From NCBI RefSeq assembly GCF_009192775.1, contig NZ_VTFX01000005.1, positions 372,001 to 436,000 on the forward strand: DNA of 64,000 nt, read 5' to 3'. Under the pieces are notes generated by a model. The model ran no database searches. It was not told the origin of the DNA and worked only from the letters and a program-made list of their open reading frames with translations. Origin of the DNA: Arthrobacter yangruifuii. GTDB lineage: Bacteria > Actinomycetota > Actinomycetes > Actinomycetales > Micrococcaceae. The translations under genes were made by a program, and so were the position numbers. Below are positions 16,431 through 28,169 of this stretch, in pieces (positions within the stretch are counted from its first letter, which is position 1; each line of letters begins with the position of its first letter).

Positions 16431-17484
16431 CCACCTGCTGCAGCGCGGCGAGCGCTGCGGCCCGTCCGGCGCGGGTGGCCCCCAGCGTCGAGGAGGATTC
16501 CCCGTAGCCCACCAGCAGCAGCCGGGGCTCACGGACCACCCGCACGCCGTCCATCCGGATCCCGCCGCCGGGTTCACGCAGGCGAAGAGGTGCCAGATGG
16601 TCCAGGGCGGCCCGGAATCCGGTGGCCCAGAGGACCGTATCGACGGACTCTTCGGACCCGTCCGCGAAGACAACGCCGGTTTCGGTCAGGCGGTCGATGG
16701 GTCCGCGGGATATCAGTACCGAGTCCTCGATGCCCCGGCGGTATTCATCGGTCAGCGGCAGGCCCGTGGCTGAGACAACGCTCAACGGCGGCAGCCCGGC
16801 ACGGGTCCGTGCGCTGACCTTCGCTTCCACGGCCCGTCCCCACTCGGCGTCGAACGGGCGAAGGGTGAATTCCGGTGGCCTGCGGGTGGACCAGAGCGTC
16901 CCGACGCCGGCCCGGTGCAGCTGCAGCAGGAACTGCACGGCCGAGGTGCCCCCGCCGACCACCAGGACCTGCTGTCCGGCAAATTCGGCCACGCTGCGGA
17001 AGTCCCGGGTATGCAGCTGTCTGCCGCCGAAGGATTCCCGTCCGGGATAGTAGGGCCAATAGGGCCGGTCCCACGTGCCGGTGGCATTGATGACTACCCG
17101 GGCCTGCCACCCGCGTCCGTCCGCGGCCCGGACACTCAGGCGGCTGCCGCTGCCCGCGGAATCGGCAGACACGGCGGACACGGAGACCGGGCGGACGACG
17201 TCGAGCCCGAACCTGCGTTCGTAGCGTTCGTAATACCGGGTGACGACGGCGGAGGCAGGTTCAGCGGGATCAGGGGTGCCCAGCGGCATGCCGGGGAGAT
17301 CGTGCAGGGCGTGGGCCGCGCCGAAGGTGAGCGAATCCCAGCGGTGACGCCAGGCTCCGCCCGGGCCGGGGTTCGCGTCCAGCACAGTGAACCCGGGACC
17401 CGGCGCGAGGCCGCGGCGGCGCAGATGGTAGGCGGCACTGAGCCCGGCCTGGCCGGCTCCAATCACCAAAATGTCCGTTTCCAC
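16408..17484 (-). CDS. FAD-dependent flavin monooxygenase-like oxidoreductase
   Basis: A 358-residue protein of the flavin-containing monooxygenase/CzcO-like class. It has two Rossmann nucleotide sites: GAGQAG (about residues 9-14) for FAD and VVGGGTSA (about 174-181) for NADPH, with the linking motif INATGTWDRPYWP and a C-terminal LWATGFRAAL (ATG motif). Such enzymes oxidise small lipophilic or sulfur/nitrogen substrates; the substrate is not readable. I chose GTG 17484, which has GGGAGG six bases upstream, over an upstream ATG at 17505 with no ribosome site. The 3' end overlaps the convergent acetyltransferase gene. Confidence 0.87.
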   Translation of the reverse strand: METDILVIGAGQAGLSAAYHLRRRGLAPGPGFTVLDANPGPGGAWRHRWDSLTFGAAHALHDLPGMPLGTPDPAEPASAVVTRYYERYERRFGLDVVRPVSVSAVSADSAGSGSRLSVRAADGRGWQARVVINATGTWDRPYWPYYPGRESFGGRQLHTRDFRSVAEFAGQQVLVVGGGTSAVQFLLQLHRAGVGTLWSTRRPPEFTLRPFDAEWGRAVEAKVSARTRAGLPPLSVVSATGLPLTDEYRRGIEDSVLISRGPIDRLTETGVVFADGSEESVDTVLWATGFRAALDHLAPLRLREPGGGIRMDGVRVVREPRLLLVGYGESSSTLGATRAGRAAALAALQQVATEVLPR

Positions 17485-17579
17485 CGCTGACCTCCCTTTC
17501 CCCATCCCAACCGTCCGGGCAGCGACGCTATTCCGTCATCCTCTGCACCCGACGGACCGGGGACGCTAGGATGGAAAGC

Positions 17580-17668
17580 GTCGCGACTGGCGTCAGGTGG
17601 ATCACCACCGGGAAGCGGCACGGCCCCCTCGGGGGCCTGGAAGACTCCGGATCGCACGCCTGGGCCGA
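17580..17668 (+). ncRNA. ZTP riboswitch (pfl motif) upstream of glyA-folD
   Basis: The region contains the conserved pfl/ZTP elements in order: GCGACTGGCG, a short GGTG-GAT-CACC hairpin, ACCACCGGGAAGCG, a variable linker hairpin (GGCCCCC-TC-GGGGGCC at 17622-17637), then CGCCTGGGC at about 17658-17666, whose CGCC can pair with the 5' GGCG as the pseudoknot. The aptamer senses ZTP/ZMP, which accumulates when 10-formyl-folate is short, and switches on folate genes. A -10-like TAGGAT lies at 17567-17572. The 100-nt linker before glyA has GC hairpins but no U-tract, so the expression mechanism is unclear. Confidence 0.88.
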
Positions 17669-17774
17669 GGGTTACGAGCGAAACTGCCGTGCCATGCCCA
17701 CGGGTCCCCGCCCGGACCCGGTACCGGCAGGGCAGGTAGCCTGACCTATTGAGAACCTCTTCCCAGGAGATCCA

Positions 17775-19058
17775 GTGAGAGTATCCACCCAGAGCGTCAC
17801 CAACGCGCCGCTTGTTGATGTTGATCCCGAAATAGCGGCCGTCCTGAAGGATGAACTGTCCCGCCAGCGCGGCACCCTCGAGATGATCGCTTCAGAGAAT
17901 TTCGCGCCGCGCGCGGTCCTGGAAACCGCGGGATCGGTGCTGACGAACAAGTATGCCGAGGGATATCCCGGGCGCCGCTACTACGGCGGCTGCGAGTATG
18001 TCGACGTTGCGGAGAACCTTGCCATTGAGCGGGTGCGGGCGCTCTTCGGAGCGGAGTTCGCCAACGTCCAGCCGCATTCCGGAGCACAGGCCAACGCCGC
18101 TGCGCTCGCCGCCCTGATGCAGCCCGGCGAGAAACTGATGGGGCTGAACCTGGCCCACGGCGGGCACCTGACCCACGGCATGAAACTGAACTTCTCCGGC
18201 AAGCTCTACGAGGTGGCCGCCTACGGGGTGGATGAGCAGACGCACCGGGTGGACATGGACCGTGTCCGCGAGCAGGCCCTGGCCGAGCGGCCGCAGGTGA
18301 TCGTCGCCGGGTGGTCCGCCTATCCGCGGCAGCTGGACTTTGACGCCTTCCGCTCCATCGCCGACGAAGCGGGTGCCTACCTGTGGACGGACATGGCGCA
18401 CTTCGCCGGCCTGGTGGCCGCGGGACTGCACCCGAACCCCGTGCCCGCCTCCGACGTCGTCACCTCCACCGTGCACAAAACCCTTGCCGGGCCGCGCTCG
18501 GGCATGATCCTGGCGAAGCAGGACTACGCAAAGAAGCTGAACTCCGCCGTCTTCCCCGGCCAGCAGGGCGGTCCGCTCATGCACGTGATTGCCGCCAAGG
18601 CCGTGGCCTTTCGGATCGCCGGTTCCGAGGAGTTCCGGGAGCGGCAGGAACGCGTGCTGGAAGGGGCGCGGATCATTGCCGAGCGCCTGACCGCCCCCGA
18701 CGTGGCGGAACACGGAGTCTCGGTGCTCACCGGCGGCACGGACGTGCACCTGATCCTGGTGGACCTGCGCCGTGCGGCGCTGGACGGGAAACAGGCCGAG
18801 GACCTGCTGGAGTCCGTGGGCATCACGGTGAACCGCAACTCCGTGCCCTTCGATCCGAGGCCGCCGATGGTGACCTCCGGCCTGAGGATCGGCACCCCCG
18901 CGCTCGCCACCCGCGGCTTCGGGGCCCCGGAATTCACCGAGGTTGCCGAGATCATTGCCGCCGCGCTCAAGCCGGCCCCCGACGTCGAGGCCCTGCGCAC
19001 CCGCGTGCGGGCGCTCGCAGATAATTTCCCGCTTTACCCCGGACAGGAGGAATGGTAA
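17775..19058 (+). CDS. glyA: Serine hydroxymethyltransferase
   Basis: A PLP enzyme that converts serine and tetrahydrofolate to glycine and 5,10-methylene-tetrahydrofolate, the main entry of one-carbon units. At 427 residues it has the usual length. The PLP lysine is Lys235 in [31 protein letters not shown] and [10 protein letters not shown] are also family hallmarks. GTG 17775 has AGGAGA five bases upstream. It is the first gene after a ZTP riboswitch and is followed directly by folD, whose start region overlaps or abuts its stop, so both are expected to rise when ZTP accumulates. Confidence 0.97.
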   Translation: MRVSTQSVTNAPLVDVDPEIAAVLKDELSRQRGTLEMIASENFAPRAVLETAGSVLTNKYAEGYPGRRYYGGCEYVDVAENLAIERVRALFGAEFANVQPHSGAQANAAALAALMQPGEKLMGLNLAHGGHLTHGMKLNFSGKLYEVAAYGVDEQTHRVDMDRVREQALAERPQVIVAGWSAYPRQLDFDAFRSIADEAGAYLWTDMAHFAGLVAAGLHPNPVPASDVVTSTVHKTLAGPRSGMILAKQDYAKKLNSAVFPGQQGGPLMHVIAAKAVAFRIAGSEEFRERQERVLEGARIIAERLTAPDVAEHGVSVLTGGTDVHLILVDLRRAALDGKQAEDLLESVGITVNRNSVPFDPRPPMVTSGLRIGTPALATRGFGAPEFTEVAEIIAAALKPAPDVEALRTRVRALADNFPLYPGQEEW

Positions 19059-19078
19059 CCGTGGAGAAAGGAACCAAT

Positions 19079-20053
19079 ATGGAGGGCGCCGTCACCGGTG
19101 AGGACACCAGCGTGAACCTGGGCTGGGACGTCAAGGAAAAAACCGACTTCGGCACCCCCGTCGCGGCGAAGATCCTGGACGGCCGCGCCGCCGCCCGGGA
19201 CATCAAGGATGACCTGGCGGAACGGGTGCGCGTGCTGAAGGACGAACACGGGCTTACCCCGGGGCTGGGAACGGTGCTCGTGGGCGACGATCCCGCCAGC
19301 CACTCCTACGTGGGCGGCAAGCACAAGGACTGCAAGCAGGTGGGGATCAATTCCATCCGCCGGGACCTCCCCGGCGACATCAGCCAGGCAGACCTGGAAA
19401 AGGTCATCGACGAGCTGAACGAGGACCCGGCCACCACCGGCTACATCGTCCAGCTGCCGCTGCCGGCCCACATTGACGCCAACGCCATCCTGGAGCGGAT
19501 CGATCCCGCCAAGGACGCCGACGGACTCCACCCGGTGAACCTGGGCCGCCTGGTCCTGAACGTCAGCGAACCCATGACCTCCCCGCTGCCCTGCACCCCG
19601 CACGGGATTGTGCAGCTGCTGGTCCGCAACGGCATCTCCCTGAACGGCAAGAAGGTCCTCGTGGTGGGGCGCGGCGTCACCGTGGGACGGCCGCTGGGGC
19701 TGCTCCTGACCCGCCGGCCCATCAACGCCACGGTTACCCTGGCGCACACCGGGACCGTGGACCTGTTCGAGCATCTGCGCGAGGCAGACGTGGTGGTCGC
19801 AGCCGCCGGCTTCCCGGAAATGATCCGGGCCGAGGAGCTCAAGCCCGGAGCCATTGTGCTGGACGTCGGCGTCACCCGGGTCACGGACCCGGAGACCGGA
19901 AAAACCACCCTGACCGGCGACGTGGATCCCGCGGCGGCCGACGTCGCCGGCTGGATCTCGCCCAACCCCGGCGGCGTGGGACCGATGACCCGGGCCATGC
20001 TGCTGGCCAACGTGGTGGAAGCGGCTGAACGGCAGGCCGGGATCCTGGTCTAG
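19079..20053 (+). CDS. folD: Bifunctional methylenetetrahydrofolate dehydrogenase/methenyltetrahydrofolate cyclohydrolase
   Basis: Interconverts 5,10-methylene-THF and 10-formyl-THF, supplying formyl groups for PurH and PurN. Hallmarks are the catalytic-site region [25 protein letters not shown] (Tyr and Lys of the Y-x4-K motif), [10 protein letters not shown] and [17 protein letters not shown] of the Rossmann domain. About 25 residues precede the conserved core ([10 protein letters not shown]), longer than usual. Possible starts are ATG 19052 (AGGAGG too close), GTG 19061 and ATG 19079 (GAAAGGA six bases before); I chose 19079, but the start is uncertain. Confidence 0.94.
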   Translation: MEGAVTGEDTSVNLGWDVKEKTDFGTPVAAKILDGRAAARDIKDDLAERVRVLKDEHGLTPGLGTVLVGDDPASHSYVGGKHKDCKQVGINSIRRDLPGDISQADLEKVIDELNEDPATTGYIVQLPLPAHIDANAILERIDPAKDADGLHPVNLGRLVLNVSEPMTSPLPCTPHGIVQLLVRNGISLNGKKVLVVGRGVTVGRPLGLLLTRRPINATVTLAHTGTVDLFEHLREADVVVAAAGFPEMIRAEELKPGAIVLDVGVTRVTDPETGKTTLTGDVDPAAADVAGWISPNPGGVGPMTRAMLLANVVEAAERQAGILV

Positions 20054-20120
20054 GAGCCGGTTCCGCGGCGCGGACCGGGCGGATGACTGCAGACGTGCAT
20101 CTGCCCGGTTCCGCGTCCAC

Positions 20121-20126
20121 TACACT
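20121..20126 (+). promoter_or_regulatory. -10 box of leaderless ABC exporter transcript
   Basis: TACACT ends 7 nt before the GTG of the ATPase gene, and no Shine-Dalgarno lies between. This spacing fits a transcript that starts at the start codon. No -35 match is evident. Confidence 0.4.
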
Positions 20127-20133
20127 GTCGTGA

Positions 20134-21099
20134 GTGTCGCAGATCACATCCACAAAAACCGTCCCCGAAACCCGCTCCGATTTCGTCATTTCCGCACGGA
20201 ACCTAACCAAGTCCTACGGCGATTTCACCGCCGTCAACGGCATCTCCTTCGACGTACCGCCGGGGGAGTCCTTCGGGCTCCTCGGACCCAACGGTGCCGG
20301 TAAGTCCACCACCATGAAAATGATCGGCGGTGTCTCCCAGCGCAGCGGGGGCGAGCTCAGCATCATGGGGCTGGACCCGAACCGGTACGGCCCCGAAGTA
20401 CGCGCGCATCTGGGCGTGGTGCCCCAGCAGGACAACCTCGACGAGGACCTGCGGGTGCGGGACAACCTCCTGGCCTACGGACGCTACTTCGGCCTGCCCA
20501 AGAGCTACCTGCAGCCCAAGGCGGACGAACTGCTGGAATTTGCGCAGCTCGCCGACAAGGCCAAGGCCCGCGTGGACTCCCTCTCCGGCGGAATGAAGCG
20601 CCGGCTCACCATTGCCCGGTCCCTGATCAACGATCCGAAGATCCTGCTGCTGGACGAACCCACCACCGGACTGGATCCCCAGGCCCGGCACATCCTCTGG
20701 GACCGGCTCTTCCGCCTCAAGGAAGCCGGCGTGACGCTGATCCTCACCACCCACTACATGGACGAGGCCGAACAGCTGTGTGACCGGCTGATTGTGGTGG
20801 ACAAGGGCGCCATCATGGCCGAAGGCTCGCCGGCGGCCCTGATCCGCGAACATTCCACCCGCGAGGTGGTGGAGCTCCGGTTCGGCTCGGACCGGAACAC
20901 CACCGTGGCATCGGAGCTGGAAGGGATCGGGGAACGGCTGGAGACCCTTCCGGACAGGGTGCTGATCTACGCCGACGACGGCGAAGCCGCCCTGGAAGCC
21001 GTGACCGGCCGGGGGCTGCGGCCCATCACGTCGCTGGTGCGCCGGTCCTCCCTGGAAGACGTGTTCCTGCGCCTGACCGGGAGGAGCCTCGTTGAATAA
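20134..21099 (+). CDS. ABC-2 type exporter ATP-binding protein (NodI/DrrA-like)
   Basis: A 321-residue ATPase with Walker A GPNGAGKST, Q-loop VVPQQDNLDEDL, signature LSGGMKRRL, Walker B LLLDEPTTGLDP and switch His in TTHYMDEAEQL. The Q-loop and DLDPQARHILWDR-type region place it in the NodI/DrrA/multidrug exporter subfamily. It forms a three-gene operon with two ABC-2 permeases by overlaps of 8 and 4 nt. The exported compound (drug, lipid or lipooligosaccharide) is unknown. The start is GTG 20134 with a -10-like box directly before it. Confidence 0.92.
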   Translation: MSQITSTKTVPETRSDFVISARNLTKSYGDFTAVNGISFDVPPGESFGLLGPNGAGKSTTMKMIGGVSQRSGGELSIMGLDPNRYGPEVRAHLGVVPQQDNLDEDLRVRDNLLAYGRYFGLPKSYLQPKADELLEFAQLADKAKARVDSLSGGMKRRLTIARSLINDPKILLLDEPTTGLDPQARHILWDRLFRLKEAGVTLILTTHYMDEAEQLCDRLIVVDKGAIMAEGSPAALIREHSTREVVELRFGSDRNTTVASELEGIGERLETLPDRVLIYADDGEAALEAVTGRGLRPITSLVRRSSLEDVFLRLTGRSLVE

Positions 21100-21976
21100 G
21101 CTCCCCGCCGAAGCCGCCGCGCACCCGGTACTGGGGCTGCGTTCACCGCTGACCCCCAGCCAGACCGCGGCCAGGGCCCGCCGTTTCGGTGCCTTCTACT
21201 ACGCCGACATGTGGATCCGGCGGATGCGCGGCTACCAGGGGACGGTGCTGATGACCGCCGTCGGCACCCCCCTGATCTACCTGCTGGGCATGGGCACCGG
21301 GCTTGCGGTGCTGATCGACGCCAACTCCGACGCCGGTTTTCCGGGCAGCAACGGCTCCACCGTTTCCTACCTGGTGTTCCTGGGCCCGGCCCTGGTGGCC
21401 ACAGCCGCCCTGATGGTCTCCAGCGAGGAAAATACCTGGACGGTCATGGGCGGTTTCAAGTGGCACCGCACCTACTACGGCCCTAATGCCTCGCCGCTCT
21501 CCAGCGGGCAGATCGCCTCCGGGCACGTTATGGGCCAGGCGTTCCGGCTCCTGCTGACCACCGGAATCTATTACCTGTTCCTCCTGCTGTTCGGCGCCGT
21601 TCCGCAACCGGAGACCGGCTGGCTGATGGTTTTCACTGCCCTCCTGGCCGGGCTGGCCTTCGGCATGCCGTTGCTTGCCTTCAGCGCCACGCTGAAGGAG
21701 GACAGGGGCCAGTTGACCATGGTCCAGCGCTTCGTCGTGATGCCATTGTTCCTGTTTTCTGGGACGTTCTTTCCGCTGGATAACCTGCCGCTCGGGGTGC
21801 GCTGGATCGGCTGGATCTCCCCGCTCTGGCATTCCACCGAGCTGGGACGGGTCCTCAGCTACGGGCATCCCGAACCGGCGGCCATGACCGCCCTGCACCT
21901 GGCCTATCTGCTGGTGCTCTCCGCCGTCGGCCTGGTCCTGGCCCGGCGCAACTTCACCCGGAGGCTGGCAGGATGA
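21092..21976 (+). CDS. ABC-2 type exporter permease (NodJ-like), first of two
   Basis: A protein of 294 residues with six predicted membrane segments and an N-terminal cytoplasmic part. The region SSEENTWTVMGGFKWHRTYYGPNASPLSSGQI resembles the ABC-2 family box around the first cytoplasmic loop (NodJ: a T-x-MGGF-x-W-x-x-TY pattern), and GTFFPLDNLPLGVRWIGWISPLWHSTEL is the conserved ABC-2 loop before the last helices. It starts at TTG 21092, overlapping the ATPase gene by 8 nt. With the next gene it probably makes a heterodimeric channel. Confidence 0.87.
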   Translation: MNKLPAEAAAHPVLGLRSPLTPSQTAARARRFGAFYYADMWIRRMRGYQGTVLMTAVGTPLIYLLGMGTGLAVLIDANSDAGFPGSNGSTVSYLVFLGPALVATAALMVSSEENTWTVMGGFKWHRTYYGPNASPLSSGQIASGHVMGQAFRLLLTTGIYYLFLLLFGAVPQPETGWLMVFTALLAGLAFGMPLLAFSATLKEDRGQLTMVQRFVVMPLFLFSGTFFPLDNLPLGVRWIGWISPLWHSTELGRVLSYGHPEPAAMTALHLAYLLVLSAVGLVLARRNFTRRLAG

Positions 21977-22806
21977 GCACGCAGAATTCCACGGCGCCTA
22001 CCTCGCTGGTACCGCGGGACCGCTTCCTCGGCTCCCTCTACGGCCGTAATACCCGGGCAGTCATTGCCCGCGGACTCAAAGCCACGTGGGGAACCAACTG
22101 GTCCATCATGGTCAGCGGCTTCGTGGAGCCGGTGCTCTATCTGGTGGCCATGGGCATCGGACTGGGTGCCCTGGTAGGCACCGTGACCGGACCCGGGGGA
22201 GAAGAGATCGGCTACGCAAACTACATCGCGCCGGCCCTGCTTGCCGTGTCCGCGATGAACGGCGCGGTGTACGACTCCACCATGAACGTGTTCTCCAAGC
22301 TCAACTACTCCCGGCTGTACGAGGGCATGCTGTCCACGCCGCTGGGTCCGCTGGACGTCGCGATGGGGGAAATCTTCCTGGCCCTGCTCCGCGGCGCCAT
22401 GTACGCCACCGGTTTTACTGCCGTGATGGGCGCGATGGGCCTGATCACCTCGCCCTGGGCGCTGCTGATGATCCCCGCAGCGGTGGTGATTGCCTTCGGG
22501 TTTGCGTCCTTCGGCATGGCCGTAACCAGCTATATGAAGACCTTCCAGCAGCTGGACTGGGTCAACATGGTCATGCTGCCCATGTTCCTGCTCTCCGCCA
22601 CCTTCTATCCGCTCAGTGTCTATCCCGGGCCGATGCAGTCCGTGATCCAGGCGCTGCCGCTCTGGCACGGCGTCGAGATGCTGCGGCAGATCAGCGTAGG
22701 CATCTTCAACTGGGGAACGGCCGGGCACCTGCTGTATTTCGTGGTGATGATTGCGATAGGCCTGACCCTGACCACCCGCCGGCTGCGCGCCCTGTTCCTG
22801 AAGTAG
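21973..22806 (+). CDS. ABC-2 type exporter permease (NodJ-like), second of two
   Basis: A protein of 277 residues with six predicted membrane segments. It is similar in layout to the preceding permease: NAVYDSTMNVFSKLNYSRLYEGMLSTPLGPLDV-like first loop and SATFYPLSVYPGPMQSVIQALPLWHGVEML as the ABC-2 signature loop. The ATG overlaps the stop of the first permease by 4 nt. It ends 8 nt from the convergent macro-domain gene; I see no terminator hairpin in that gap. Confidence 0.88.
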   Translation: MSTQNSTAPTSLVPRDRFLGSLYGRNTRAVIARGLKATWGTNWSIMVSGFVEPVLYLVAMGIGLGALVGTVTGPGGEEIGYANYIAPALLAVSAMNGAVYDSTMNVFSKLNYSRLYEGMLSTPLGPLDVAMGEIFLALLRGAMYATGFTAVMGAMGLITSPWALLMIPAAVVIAFGFASFGMAVTSYMKTFQQLDWVNMVMLPMFLLSATFYPLSVYPGPMQSVIQALPLWHGVEMLRQISVGIFNWGTAGHLLYFVVMIAIGLTLTTRRLRALFLK

Positions 22807-22814
22807 GCAACCGG

Positions 22815-23336
<522 letters not shown>

Positions 23337-23448
23337 CGAGCCAGTCTGCCACTGCACCGGCCGGGCGGCCACCGCGGGCGGCGGCGACCGCAGGCGCGCA
23401 GAGCGAACACGGCACAGTGCACCTGCGGGAGTTTGAGAGAATGAAACC

Positions 23449-23952
23449 ATGCAGTCGATCCGAAACGGCAAGATGCCGTCGTCCTCGTCCACACCCGGCC
23501 GCGGCCTCAGCCGCAGGATGGGCTCCACGGGCATCGTGGTGATGCTCATTGTCTTCCTGGTGGCGGTGGTTTTTGCCGCCAACCAGAATGATTTCATCGG
23601 CTGGGCGGTGGTCATAGTTTCCCTGGGCTGGCTGGTCCTCGCCACCTTCGTGGTGTTCTCCGTTCGGAGCGCCACCCGCAAGGCCACCGCAAAGCTGGCC
23701 GGTGCCGCGGCCGGTCTGGCTCCCGCCGGCGGAGTGCAGGTGGTCGATGAAAGCACCACCGTCCGTGACCAGAAGCTGGACCACAGTTTCAAGATCATCC
23801 AGGTCCAGGCCAAGGTGGTCACCGACAATCTGGATACCAACCGGGAAATGGTCGACCGTGCCCTGGAAACCATCTCCATCACCGCCCATAACGGCCGTGG
23901 CATGATCAAGAAGAACGACGGCGGGCCGGTCGAAGGCACCATAGTCGACTAG
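23449..23952 (+). CDS. Conserved hypothetical membrane protein
   Basis: A protein of 167 residues with a basic N-terminus, two hydrophobic helices (about 28-45 and 51-71) joined by a short N-Q-N-D loop, and a cytoplasmic tail of about 95 residues rich in Val, Lys and Thr (DQKLDHSFKIIQVQAKVVTDNL). I recognise no domain. It is divergent from the macro-domain gene with 112 bp between and is followed 76 bp later by the exonuclease III gene. Confidence 0.65.
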   Translation: MQSIRNGKMPSSSSTPGRGLSRRMGSTGIVVMLIVFLVAVVFAANQNDFIGWAVVIVSLGWLVLATFVVFSVRSATRKATAKLAGAAAGLAPAGGVQVVDESTTVRDQKLDHSFKIIQVQAKVVTDNLDTNREMVDRALETISITAHNGRGMIKKNDGGPVEGTIVD

Positions 23953-24028
23953 GTTCCATCCACCGTTCCGGAACCGCAGTGCAGCGGCCCCGCCGCAGCG
24001 TTTTCGGGACGAACAGCTACTGAGGAGT

Positions 24029-25940
<1,912 letters not shown>

Positions 25941-25944
25941 TCCC

Positions 25945-26541
25945 GTGAAAATCAGCGAATCCCTCGACCAGGACACGGCAGCCGGCGCTTTGGACAGCAG
26001 CCGCGCTCCCGAGTGCGCTGCACGCTGTGTCGGGATAGTGATTGCGGTGCCGGAGCCGATGGTCAGCGAGCTTCGGGACGCCCGCGCCTCCTTCGGAGAC
26101 CCCCTGGCGGAGCTGATCCCGGCCCACATCACCCTGGTGACCACCACGGAGACCGATGACTGGGAAGCCATGCTGCGCCATGTGCGGGAGGTTGCTGCAG
26201 CACAGGAGCCGTTCCGAGTGGCCCTGGAGGGAACGGCGTCCTTCCGGCCGGTTTCGCCGGTGGTCTACCTCAACGTCACCGAGGGCTTTGAGGAGTGCAC
26301 CGCCCTGCACAAGGAACTCCAGAGCGGTCCGCTGGCTCGTGAGCTTCCCTTCCCGTTCCATCCGCACGTGACGGTGGCGCACGACATCAGTGAGCAGGGC
26401 ATGGACGAGGCCGCCCACCGGCTGCGCGGCTATTCGGCGGCCTTTTCCGTGGACAGCGTGGGCCTTTACGAACACGATGCCACCGGGGTGTGGAAACTGC
26501 ACGAGCATGTCCGGCTGGGGACACGGAGCCGGCGCAGCTAG
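25945..26541 (+). CDS. 2'-5' RNA ligase family (2H phosphoesterase) protein
   Basis: A protein of 198 residues with two H-x-T motifs of the 2H phosphoesterase superfamily: HIT at 61-63 (AHITLV) and HVT at 141-143 (HPHVTVA), about 80 residues apart as in the family. Members hydrolyse or ligate 2'-5' or cyclic phosphates in RNA or nucleotides; the substrate is unknown. GTG 25945 starts 4 nt after trpS, so it is coupled to it. The last 4 nt overlap the end of the convergent hydrolase gene. Confidence 0.85.
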   Translation: MKISESLDQDTAAGALDSSRAPECAARCVGIVIAVPEPMVSELRDARASFGDPLAELIPAHITLVTTTETDDWEAMLRHVREVAAAQEPFRVALEGTASFRPVSPVVYLNVTEGFEECTALHKELQSGPLARELPFPFHPHVTVAHDISEQGMDEAAHRLRGYSAAFSVDSVGLYEHDATGVWKLHEHVRLGTRSRRS

Positions 26542-27314
26542 GCGTCGGCCGGCAGATCCAGATAGGTGCCGGCCCACGCCGCGATGATCGCGGCTGCCCG
26601 GCTGGTCTGTGCCCGCTCGACCATCAGGTGGTCACTGCCCTCGAGTGAAATGAAATTCCGGGGATGCCGGGCCGTCCGGAAAATTTCGCTCGCATTGTCT
26701 ATCCCGACGGTGTTATCCGTGGGGGAGTGCATCACCAGCAACGGCAGGTGCAGCTCCCTGATGCTGTCCGTAAGGTCATGGCTGCGCAGGTCCTCGATCA
26801 GATGACGGCGGATCTCCAGCTCCCCGCCGCCCAGATCAACGGAGGCAGAGCCCTGTTCGCGGATCCGGTCCAGCTCCGATTCGAAGAGATGGAGCACATG
26901 CGAAGGGCTAAAGGGTGCGGCAATGGTCACCACCGCGTCCAGCCCGTCCACCTCGGAGGCTGCCGCCAGGACGGCCGCCCCGCCGAGGGAGTGCCCGATG
27001 AGCAGGGAGACAGGCCGGCCGGACCCGGCCAGAAAGGCGCAGGCGCTGCGGACATCGGCCACCTTGGTGCTGAAGCTGCCGTCTTCCCAGTCGCCGGTGG
27101 ATCCGCCCAGCCCAGCGGCGTCGTAGCGCAGGACGCCGATGCCGTGGCCTGCCAGCGCCTTGGAAATCCGGGACGCGGCGGCACTGTTCTTCCCCAGCGT
27201 GAAGCCGTGGCAGAAGACCGCCCAGGCGCGGGCGCCGCCGTCGGGAACGTCCAGGGTTCCCGCCAGGGTGGTTCCGTTGACGCCGGGAAAAGATACAGAT
27301 TCAAACGAAGGCAT
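26538..27314 (-). CDS. Alpha/beta hydrolase
   Basis: A protein of 258 residues with the alpha/beta hydrolase fold. The nucleophile elbow GHSLGG places Ser109 as catalytic. An oxyanion strand FCHGFTLGK near 34-42, and probable Asp (HSPTDNTVGID) and His (GSDHLMV) of the triad near the C-terminus are visible. It resembles osmotically inducible OsmC-linked or dienelactone-type hydrolases of bacteria, but the substrate is not readable. It is monocistronic, read toward the plus-strand 2H gene, and begins 24 nt from the sdh operon terminator. Confidence 0.87.
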   Translation of the reverse strand: MPSFESVSFPGVNGTTLAGTLDVPDGGARAWAVFCHGFTLGKNSAAASRISKALAGHGIGVLRYDAAGLGGSTGDWEDGSFSTKVADVRSACAFLAGSGRPVSLLIGHSLGGAAVLAAASEVDGLDAVVTIAAPFSPSHVLHLFESELDRIREQGSASVDLGGGELEIRRHLIEDLRSHDLTDSIRELHLPLLVMHSPTDNTVGIDNASEIFRTARHPRNFISLEGSDHLMVERAQTSRAAAIIAAWAGTYLDLPADA

Positions 27315-27337
27315 GTCCCAACTCTATCGGGGACGCA

Positions 27338-27376
27338 AAAGGCGCCTGCCGCGGGGAAACCGCGGAAGGCGCCTTT
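27338..27376 (-). terminator. Terminator of the sdhCDAB operon
   Basis: A two-part stem (AAAGGCGCC with GGCGCCTTT, then CCGCGG with CCGCGG, loop GGAAA) starts 17 nt after the sdhB stop on the minus strand and ends with a T-rich run on that strand (TTTTGCG). Confidence 0.8.
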
Positions 27377-27392
27377 CGGTGTGCAGGGACTG

Positions 27393-28169
27393 CTAGAGCG
27401 AGCGGGCCAGAATGGCCTGCTTGACCTCGGAGATGGCCTTGGTGACCTGAATGCCGCGGGGGCAGGCTTCCGAGCAGTTGAAGGTGGTGCGGCAGCGCCA
27501 CACACCTTCCTTGTCGTTCAAGATCTCCAGGCGCATGTCGCCGGCGTCGTCACGCGAATCGAAGATGAAACGGTGTGCATTGACGATGGCGGCGGGTCCG
27601 AAGTACTGGCCGTCGGTCCAGAACACCGGGCAGGAGGACGTGCACGCAGCGCACAGGATGCACTTGGTGGTGTCGTCAAAACGCTCACGGTCCTCGGCGG
27701 ACTGCAGGCGCTCCTTCGTCGGTTCGTGCCCCTTGGTGACAAGGAACGGCATGATCTCGCGGTAGGACTGGAAGAACGGCTCCATGTCCACGATGAGGTC
27801 CTTTTCCACCGGCAGGCCCTTGATGGGCTCGACGAGGATGGGCTTGGACGTGTCCAGGTCCTTCAGCAGGGTCTTGCAGGCCAGGCGGTTACGGCCGTTA
27901 ATGCGCATGGCATCGGAGCCGCAGACACCGTGGGCGCAGGAACGGCGGAACGAAACCGAGCCGTCGTGTTCCCACTTGACCTTGTGCAGTGCGTCCAGCA
28001 CGCGGTCCGTGCCGTACATGGTCAGCTTCCACTCATCCCAGTAGGCTTCGTCGGAAACCTCGGGGTTGTAGCGGCGGACCTTCAGGGTGATCTCAAACGA
28101 GGGGATCTCTCCGCCGACTGATTCGGGGAGCTCTACCTTCGAGGCCGGCTCGGCGATTTCGGTTGTCAT
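27393..28169 (-). CDS. sdhB: Succinate dehydrogenase iron-sulfur subunit
   Basis: Passes electrons from the SdhA flavin to quinone. A protein of 258 residues. Three cysteine clusters are clear: SCAHGVCGSDAMRINGRNRLAC for [2Fe-2S], CILCAACTSSCPV for [4Fe-4S] and RTTFNCSEACPRGI for [3Fe-4S]. Its start overlaps the sdhA stop by 1 nt (TAATG), so it is translationally coupled. Last gene of the sdhCDAB operon; a terminator follows. Confidence 0.97.
   Translation of the reverse strand: MTTEIAEPASKVELPESVGGEIPSFEITLKVRRYNPEVSDEAYWDEWKLTMYGTDRVLDALHKVKWEHDGSVSFRRSCAHGVCGSDAMRINGRNRLACKTLLKDLDTSKPILVEPIKGLPVEKDLIVDMEPFFQSYREIMPFLVTKGHEPTKERLQSAEDRERFDDTTKCILCAACTSSCPVFWTDGQYFGPAAIVNAHRFIFDSRDDAGDMRLEILNDKEGVWRCRTTFNCSEACPRGIQVTKAISEVKQAILARSL

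Noticed and set aside
14964-16673. Long minus-strand frame of 569 codons extending purU upstream
   Set aside because: The extension runs antisense through the acetyltransferase gene and lacks conserved sequence; purU homology begins near GTG 15848, which also has a -10 box at 7 nt.
20077-20107. Hairpin after folD (CGGGCGGATG with CATCTGCCCG)
   Set aside because: The stem has a mismatch, a 12-nt loop and no T-run; too weak to call a terminator.
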